A stretch of 11,734 nucleotides of DNA from LGRD01 sp031415135. Its GTDB lineage: Bacteria; Pseudomonadota; Gammaproteobacteria; Burkholderiales; Burkholderiaceae_C. Positions within the stretch are counted from its first letter, which is position 1. Each line of letters opens with the position of its first letter. Positions 7,413 through 11,734 of this stretch are shown here, piece after piece. The translations under genes were made by a program, and so were the position numbers. The stretch lies in assembly GCA_031415135.1 (NCBI GenBank), contig JANORB010000163.1, forward strand, positions 1 to 11,734, in the 5' to 3' direction. The notes below the pieces were generated by a model that had not been told where the DNA came from, did not search any database, and saw nothing but the letters and a program-made list of their open reading frames with translations.

Positions 7413-8534
7413 ATGGCCACTGGTGTGACACCGCTAGTTCAGTTCTCGCCCGAGCAGATGCGCAGCATTTCTGATCTGCCAAGCGCAAAAGAAATCAAGA
7501 CCGTCTTCCCGAAACGGGCAGCACCAGGTGCTGCAGCAGCGCGGGCAACGATGAAGCGTTGGCAGGAGAGCCAGCCTGTGCCGGTAGCACCGCGGAACCC
7601 AGAAGTGAAGATTGAGGCGGTAAGCCCAACGCGGGCGAACTTCGCGAAACTGCGGGCGGTTGCCGAAAGCGACGTTGCGCTGGCCGAGCTGATGAAACAA
7701 GACTTGGACGACAAGGCACTATTTGGCAGCTTGTATTCTGCACTGTCGACTATTGGGTACATGCGGATGCAGGCGGAGTACAAGCGCCGAAAGGCAAGCG
7801 GACGTGATCTCCAAGAAACCGAGAAGGTGTGGAAGAACCACGTGAACCAAGCCCAGGCAGCATTTGCAGCGAGCGGCCAAAGTGTGAAGCCGGCCGATCT
7901 CGACCAGTTCGTGCAGGAGTTGAATGCCAACAAAGCGACGCTCAATGCGGTGTTGAGAATAGCGAAGAGTGCAGCGGGCGATGACGATGCTGTGAAATTC
8001 ACGGCAAAGTCGAAAGTGACCGCATCGTTTGTTGCCGTCGCTGAACGCGTAATTGATTTGCCTCGAATCGTTACGCCAATTGCGGGTCTGTGCGATGGGC
8101 CGCTGAAGCAAGGCTCGTTTACCAAGCACTTCGCCCGCTCGTTGTCATTGAGCGTAAGGATCAGGTACTGGTGCCCCAAGTGGAATGACTGGGACCGAAT
8201 GTGCACCAAGACGGTAACGCTTGCAAGCATTTCGTTCGACGTGGGCGTAAACGTTGGCTACAAGATCAACTGCTGTGGTGCCACCGCTTGGGGTCAGGGG
8301 TACGCCCAAGCGTGCGCAACTATCGTCGGATTCAGCGTATGCGCAAGTTGTGTCGCGACCATCACGGCAGTGGCCGGGGTTAGCCGAACGCCTGCCGGGA
8401 GCGGTTGTTCGTACGGCCTCGGCATCAATGCCACCCTCCAGTGCAAGTTTGCGGGCGCAACAATTCTCTACCTTACATGGCCGTTTGGTTGGACCGTAAC
8501 TGGCCCTTGTCCGCCAGCTGGCGCCTGCGCTTGA
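7413..8534 (+). CDS. two-part protein with a cysteine-rich C-terminal domain, unknown function
   Basis: A 373-residue protein I do not recognise. The ATG at 7413 follows an excellent GGAGGA site; a TTG at 7401 lies inside that site and is not used. Residues 1-226 contain no cysteine and are charged, with a proline-rich stretch near 54-75 and helical segments (about 78-215). Residues 227-373 hold all 12 cysteines (227, 254, 264, 287, 288, 301, 310, 313, 332, 344, 366, 372) in beta-like, Gly/Ala/Val/aromatic sequence including KINCCGATAWG and GFSVCASC. This suggests a disulfide-stabilised or metal-binding domain behind a leader or carrier region. There is no N-terminal signal peptide, so export would need another route. 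The next gene encodes a membrane protein with a CxxC pair, which might act on these thiols. Codon use is less GC-biased than in the flanks. It could be a secreted toxin, a structural or surface protein, or a phage-derived part. Confidence 0.75.
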   Translation: MATGVTPLVQFSPEQMRSISDLPSAKEIKTVFPKRAAPGAAAARATMKRWQESQPVPVAPRNPEVKIEAVSPTRANFAKLRAVAESDVALAELMKQDLDDKALFGSLYSALSTIGYMRMQAEYKRRKASGRDLQETEKVWKNHVNQAQAAFAASGQSVKPADLDQFVQELNANKATLNAVLRIAKSAAGDDDAVKFTAKSKVTASFVAVAERVIDLPRIVTPIAGLCDGPLKQGSFTKHFARSLSLSVRIRYWCPKWNDWDRMCTKTVTLASISFDVGVNVGYKINCCGATAWGQGYAQACATIVGFSVCASCVATITAVAGVSRTPAGSGCSYGLGINATLQCKFAGATILYLTWPFGWTVTGPCPPAGACA

Positions 8535-8612
8535 TTGGAGTTCGGTTGCATGCTCGCTCTGTTTACGTGAGCCGCGCTCGTCATCGGGGACAACTGACTT
8601 CTCAACAAGAAC

Positions 8613-8945
8613 ATGCAACCTCTTCCCACCGAAAGTTCGCCGGTTTGGCTCTTGCTCTGCGCACTCGCCACTTGGCGCATCACTGCGTTCGTGTGCTACG
8701 ACAGCGGTCCGTTCGAATTGGCGACGCGTTTGCGACGGATCGCGGCAGCGGCTGGCCTCGTTCGGCTTGTCACGTGCTTTCATTGCATGAGCGTTTGGGT
8801 GAGCGTTCTGATCGTCTCAGCGCTGTTTGAATGGCACTGGCAGACAGCAATTGTAGTGTTGGCGGTATCCGGAGCCGTCTCCATTTCCGAACGCATGCTT
8901 GGCGGCTCAATCGATGGGCAGACTGATGGAGGGGCAAGTGAATAG
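8613..8945 (+). CDS. DUF1360-like small membrane protein with CxxC motif
   Basis: A 110-residue protein with hydrophobic segments at about 11-28, 57-74 and 77-92, probably in the inner membrane. The pattern ALATWRITAFVCYDSGPFEL (17-36) followed by LVTCFHCMSVWVS (52-64) matches my memory of DUF1360 proteins: A..R.T, then D.GPF, then C..C.S.WV. The family is of unknown function and is found in bacilli, actinomycetes and phages. The paired cysteines C55 and C58 at the start of a membrane helix suggest metal binding or thiol chemistry. The ATG at 8613 lacks a strong ribosome site; a TGA six codons upstream in frame rules out a longer form. It lies 78 bases after the Cys-rich gene and overlaps the next gene by 8 bases, so the last two are surely co-translated. 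Confidence 0.78.
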   Translation: MQPLPTESSPVWLLLCALATWRITAFVCYDSGPFELATRLRRIAAAAGLVRLVTCFHCMSVWVSVLIVSALFEWHWQTAIVVLAVSGAVSISERMLGGSIDGQTDGGASE

Positions 8946-9183
8946 CGCTTGTTGTGGCCAGCCGGTCAGGCGCCGCCAACGTGCTCCTACCTCATCTCTG
9001 CCGCCGAACCCTAAGGTCATTCGGGGAACCATTTTGCTTTACCTCGGCGGTGGGTCACGCGAGATACGTGGACCGGCCACGAACTTGGTGTACTACGTGT
9101 CGGAGCATCGCCGAAAGTTCACTGTCGATGGGGCCGACGCTGCGCCGCTCCTTCGTCAGCGGGAGCTGATACTTGCCCCATGA
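8938..9183 (+). CDS. 81-residue CC-containing protein, translationally coupled
   Basis: The frame starts at GTG 8938, five bases or so after a strong GGAGGGG site and 8 bases inside the end of the DUF1360-like gene, so start and coupling are well supported. The protein begins MNSACCGQPVRRRQRAP. After this basic Pro-rich stretch comes a small beta domain: VIRGTILLYLGGGSREIRG, PATNLVYYVSEHRRKFTVDG and ADAAPLLRQRELIL. The IRGPATN.VYYVS...FTVD..DA..LL order resembles small beta proteins common in phage structural regions and other mobile DNA; I cannot name a family. The two adjacent cysteines (5-6) fit the thiol theme of the group. There is no membrane segment. An inverted repeat at 9207-9233 follows and may end the operon. 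Confidence 0.72.
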   Translation: MNSACCGQPVRRRQRAPTSSLPPNPKVIRGTILLYLGGGSREIRGPATNLVYYVSEHRRKFTVDGADAAPLLRQRELILAP

Positions 9184-9206
9184 ACCACCAAGTTCCGAAC
9201 GAATTG

Positions 9207-9233
9207 ACCGCGCCAGCGGCGCACGCGCGCGGT
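9207..9233 (+). terminator. possible terminator hairpin after the four-gene group
   Basis: ACCGCGC (9207-9213) and GCGCGGT (9227-9233) make a 7-bp GC-rich stem with a 13-base loop, 24 bases after the stop of the last gene. The following bases (GAGCATCTCTT) are only weakly T-rich, so this is a modest candidate. Confidence 0.3.
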
Positions 9234-9293
9234 GAGCATCTCTTGGTGCGTATTCAGGATGCTGAGTTGCAGCCGGAAAGCAGAAGCTACAGA

Positions 9294-9485
9294 TCAGCTG
9301 AGCGACGACCATGCCAACCAGAAGATGCCAGCCAAAAGCAAAAGCGTTCGAAAGCGCATTCCAAGAAATTCGAAGCGCACCTTCTCGACGTGCAGGCGCT
9401 TGATCTCTTGGGCAGTCTCGTCCGCATTCTGCGGCATGTCCAGGGCTGGTGGAGGCCACTTCTCTCGAGTCTTGGGCTCAGTCAT
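9294..9485 (-). CDS. possible small single-pass membrane protein
   Basis: A 63-residue minus-strand frame beginning MTEPKTREKWPPPALDMPQN, then an acidic/basic helix (ADETAQEIKRLHVEKVRFEF), and ending in a hydrophobic segment TLLLLAGIFWLAW (47-59) right before the stop. The layout of soluble head, charged helix and C-terminal membrane anchor is typical of small tail-anchored proteins and reads better than the two plus-strand frames across it. Against it: there is no good ribosome site before the ATG at 9485, and it runs opposite to its neighbours. It could be a complete small gene or a frameshifted remnant, since a different minus-strand frame continues with hydrophobic sequence downstream. 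Confidence 0.4.
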   Translation of the reverse strand: MTEPKTREKWPPPALDMPQNADETAQEIKRLHVEKVRFEFLGMRFRTLLLLAGIFWLAWSSLS

Positions 9486-9675
9486 GATCTACCCAGTTGT
9501 TGGGGAACTAATCATGAACTTGCGTTTGGCTATCGCGGGCCGGCTTCACGGTATTCAGGCTTGGAGAACACTGTCCCGACGCTTCGTGAGGCTGGTAGCG
9601 TTTGCGGCCACTCCGAGTGCAGATCACGATGCTGACCAATCGACTAACCGTTCATGTTTGCATCCTTCACGCTGA

Positions 9676-9906
9676 CCGGCTGAAAGGTTCCGAACCGTCG
9701 TCGCTATTTTTCGACGCATTGAACTACTGGAAAAGGCCGTATACCTCATCCCCAATGTTTCTGTGTACCACTTTGGGGTCTGGGTCAGGCTCAACAAGGA
9801 GAACATTAAAAGTGCGCTTCCGCCCATGCGACTCAAGTTCAACCGCCATCCTTTTGGTGAATCCTTTGGCGCCTGTTGGCAATTCTCCTATCCGCCGCGT
9901 ACTTGA
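9676..9906 (+). pseudogene. start-less coding-like fragment
   Basis: After a TGA at 9673-9675 the frame stays open for 76 codons to a TGA at 9904-9906. It reads like real protein, for example RRIELLEKAVYLIPNVSVYH, FGVWVRLNKENIKSALPP and MRLKFNRHPFGESFGACWQF. There is no ATG, GTG or TTG with a ribosome site near its beginning; the only in-frame ATG is late. It could be the 3' end of a gene whose front was lost. The overlapping minus-strand frame at 9724-9939 is the main rival reading. I do not recognise a family. Confidence 0.3.
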
Positions 9907-10102
9907 CATTCCGGTACGGATATGGCTGTCCCGAAGCATTCATGGTGCTGCGTCAATTCCCCCCCGCCGCTCCGCCGAGCAGTGGCTAGCAAAACCGAGT
10001 GGCGTTCGGCAACCCTAAAGCGAGCGGCGTCAGTTTGCTGGACCTGTTCTCCAGTTTGCGGTGAATTCCGACAGATCAATAAGCTGATGGAGTATCTACG
10101 CG

Positions 10103-11488
10103 TTGAACGACGTGAAAGATTTTGGCGCTTCCGGAAACGGCATCTCAGATGACCGTGCCGCCATCCAATCCGCCATCGACGAAGCTGTCGCCCACAACAA
10201 GGGCGGCATCTTCTTCCCCGCCGGAACCTACCGCGTCTCCCGCGTCACAACACCCGGCGGCCGATGGTCGCTGGACCTGAACAGCGCGCGGGACTTCGTG
10301 GTCATGGGCGAAGGGCCGAAGTCGGTGCTGAAGCTCATGGACACGAGCGCCACCACCGGCGACTGGCACGTCTTCATCCTGCGCAACGACTGCCGGCGGG
10401 TGACCTTCTCGGACCTGGTAGTCGACGGCAACCGCCTGGGCCTGACCAGCCCCGACGAACAATCGCACGGCGTCGAGGTGGAGGGCGGCACCGAAGACCT
10501 GCTGATCGACCGCTGCATCCTGCGCGACTGCTTTGGCGACGGCGTGCGTCTGCTGGGCCGGGACGCGGTTGGCAAGAACGTCAAGCGCGTGCGCATCACG
10601 AACTGCCTGTTCCAGGCCAACAAGCGCTCGGGGCTGGGCATTCAGCGCGCGCTGGAGCAGATCGTCGTCAGCCACTGCATGTTCGACGCGACGGTGTCGG
10701 ACCAGGACATCGACTTCGAGCCGTCCGGATCAGACTCGCCGACGGACTTGGTGATCCAGGGCTGCCTCATCAACCACACCAACGCCTCGGTGGCCGTGAG
10801 CCTGAGCGGCATCGGCGGGGCGAGCCCGCTGCTGCGCTGCAAGTTCACCGACAACATCGTGCTGGGCGGCCCGGTGTTCTGCACCGACGTGGACCAGCTC
10901 ACTGTGCAGAACAACGTGGTGGTGGTGCCCGACGTGGGGACCAAGAACCGCGTTCCGCTGCAGGTGCAACGCGGCGGCGAGTCGCTGCTGGTCAGCGGCA
11001 ACCTGCTGGTGAACGAGTGCGCGGCCACCGAGGCGGTGCTGTCGTTGAGCGAGGTGAACCAGCGCCAGGTGTCGCGCGCGCTCGTGGCCGGCAATATGTG
11101 CCTGACCCGCGCGGGCCGTGGCATCCAATGCCTGTCGAGCGACGATGTGGCGATCCAGGGGAACATGGTGGTGGCCACGGGGCTTTGCGCGGCAGGCATC
11201 TTCGTGCGGTCTGAATCGTCCAACGTGGACGGCATCTCGGTGCGCGACAACGATGTGACGGTCAAGGGCGACGGGGCTTGGGAAACCGGCATCCGGTTCG
11301 CGGCGAGTGCGCCGAACCCGATTGGGCATGTGTCGGTGATCGCCAACTCTGTCAAGGGTGCGGTCGAGGGCATCGTGTTCGGGGGGCCGAACTACACGCA
11401 GACACCGGTGTACGCACTCAACCGGATCGACCCGGCGGTGGTGTCGCCGCTGGGCAATGGCGGCAATGTGGGCTGGGTTGCAAAGTAG
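10103..11488 (+). CDS. right-handed parallel beta-helix protein (pectate lyase 3-like)
   Basis: A 461-residue protein that opens with VKDFGASGNGISDDRAAIQS (4-23), the conserved first turn of pectate-lyase-3 domains, followed by GGIFFPAGTYRVS (34-46). The rest is a ladder of beta-helix coils with recurring Asn turns (VDGN, TNC, GN, DN, AN), ending in GNGGNVGW. Such proteins cleave or bind polysaccharides; relatives include polygalacturonase-like enzymes and phage tailspikes. The first codon is TTG (10103) with GGAG 10 bases upstream; an in-frame TGA at 10085 rules out a longer form. There is no signal peptide and no N-terminal attachment domain, so it is either cytoplasmic, carried by another protein, or 5'-truncated. 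Substrate and catalytic residues cannot be assigned. GC rises sharply at its 5' end. An inverted repeat follows the stop. Confidence 0.85.
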   Translation: MNDVKDFGASGNGISDDRAAIQSAIDEAVAHNKGGIFFPAGTYRVSRVTTPGGRWSLDLNSARDFVVMGEGPKSVLKLMDTSATTGDWHVFILRNDCRRVTFSDLVVDGNRLGLTSPDEQSHGVEVEGGTEDLLIDRCILRDCFGDGVRLLGRDAVGKNVKRVRITNCLFQANKRSGLGIQRALEQIVVSHCMFDATVSDQDIDFEPSGSDSPTDLVIQGCLINHTNASVAVSLSGIGGASPLLRCKFTDNIVLGGPVFCTDVDQLTVQNNVVVVPDVGTKNRVPLQVQRGGESLLVSGNLLVNECAATEAVLSLSEVNQRQVSRALVAGNMCLTRAGRGIQCLSSDDVAIQGNMVVATGLCAAGIFVRSESSNVDGISVRDNDVTVKGDGAWETGIRFAASAPNPIGHVSVIANSVKGAVEGIVFGGPNYTQTPVYALNRIDPAVVSPLGNGGNVGWVAK

Positions 11489-11508
11489 TCCGCCAATCGC
11501 CCCCCAAA

Positions 11509-11535
11509 CGCGGTCCAGACGATTCTCTGACCGCG
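11509..11535. terminator. inverted repeat after the beta-helix gene
   Basis: CGCGGTC (11509-11515) and GACCGCG (11529-11535) form a 7-bp stem with a 13-base loop, 20 bases after the stop codon. There is no T-run. It is equally a candidate operator for the brnT operon that follows about 125 bases later. Confidence 0.35.
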
Positions 11536-11622
11536 GTGATCTCGATCCGATCCAATTCCGATACCATGAAGCTGGGGATGCGCCGGTGCTGGCCGAACGC
11601 GCCGCCATCGAAGGAATGTCTT

Positions 11623-11664
11623 ATGAACGCGTTGGATGATCAGGCGCGCACAGGCGGCCAATGA
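11623..11664 (+). CDS. possible 13-codon leader overlapping brnT
   Basis: An ATG at 11623, seven bases after AAGGA, opens a short frame MNALDDQARTGGQ whose TGA overlaps the brnT ATG as ATGA. The ribosome site is better than that of brnT itself, so this mini-ORF could deliver ribosomes to brnT. An in-frame ATG at 11566 would lengthen it to 32 residues with less natural sequence. It may be chance. Confidence 0.3.
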   Translation: MNALDDQARTGGQ

Positions 11665-11734
11665 GCGGCGCCCAGTTGGATTTCATATGGGATCCGGCCA
11701 AGGCGGCGTCGAACATCGCCAAACATGGTGTGTC
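11661..11734 (+). CDS. brnT: BrnT-family toxin, 5' end only
   Basis: The first 24 codons are present before the window ends. They read MSGAQLDFIWDPAKAASNIA then KHGVS, matching the BrnT (DUF497) opening F.WD..KA..N..KHGV. BrnT is a RelE-fold ribonuclease toxin that arrests translation and is neutralised and co-regulated by BrnA, normally encoded just downstream. The ATG at 11661 overlaps the stop of a 13-codon frame. A start closer to LDFIWDP is possible. The catalytic residues lie beyond the window. Confidence 0.85.
   Translation, partial: MSGAQLDFIWDPAKAASNIAKHGV

Larger units (their letters stand above)
9184..10102. other. gene-poor, lower-GC stretch without a confident gene
   Basis: About 900 bases between the 81-residue gene and the beta-helix gene. 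Several frames stay open for 130-150 codons on both strands, but none has a ribosome site with protein-like sequence throughout. Two pieces look partly coding and are listed separately: a minus-strand frame at 9294-9485 and a plus-strand start-less frame at 9676-9906. The region also holds an 8-bp direct repeat, CAGTTTGC (10031-10038 and 10052-10059), flanking CTGGA-N7-TCCAG. No IS ends, tRNA or integrase are visible. It looks like decayed or junction DNA. Confidence 0.5.

Noticed and set aside
9055..9459. A 134-codon minus-strand frame over the end of the CC-containing gene
   Set aside because: It overlaps a supported gene and starts inside another candidate frame. A frameshift joining it to 9294-9485 is possible but not shown.
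9180..9635. A 151-codon plus-strand frame whose ATG overlaps the previous stop as ATGA
   Set aside because: The overlap is tempting, but the translated sequence is not protein-like, no ribosome site is present, and it conflicts with the better minus-strand frame at 9294-9485.
10087..10152. ATG at 10087 as the start of the beta-helix gene
   Set aside because: It is in a different frame (MEYLRVERRERFW) and cannot lead into the beta-helix protein without a frameshift.

Overview
The window looks like a piece of a high-GC betaproteobacterial chromosome, most likely Burkholderiales. The evidence is the strong G/C third-position bias, a betaproteobacterial-type EttA, and Shine-Dalgarno starts throughout. 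This is inference; there is no rRNA or other marker gene here. GC is high from 1 to about 6820 and again from about 10100 to the end. Between them, about 6830-10100, it is visibly lower and genes are smaller and unfamiliar, which suggests an acquired block.

Left part (1-2600), mostly minus strand: a REP-like hairpin, a Phd-type antitoxin with a PIN-domain (VapC-like) toxin, and the translation factor ettA. A 25-codon upstream ORF ends 2 bases before ettA and begins with nearly the same peptide.

Centre (2634-9183), the most interesting part. Two regulators are divergently transcribed: a short sigma-54 activator (AAA+ plus Fis-type HTH, no sensor domain) and a 976-residue regulator (OmpR-type winged helix, NTPase, TPR-like repeats). 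Downstream of the large regulator lie two inverted repeats of the same form, CCTGTG-N10-CACAGG, 64 bp apart, followed by a good -24/-12 sigma-54 promoter. This is the layout of an enhancer-dependent promoter. It faces a rightward group of four genes: a 79-residue winged-helix-like protein, a 373-residue protein with 12 cysteines all in its C-terminal 40 percent, a DUF1360-like membrane protein with a CxxC motif, and an 81-residue CC-containing protein whose GTG start overlaps the gene before it. I propose this as one sigma-54-controlled module of unknown function.

Right part (9184-end): about 900 bases without a confident gene, holding a possible small antisense membrane protein and a start-less coding-like fragment. 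Then comes a pectate-lyase-3 type beta-helix protein that starts at TTG with no signal peptide, and finally the 5' end of a BrnT toxin gene, cut by the window edge.
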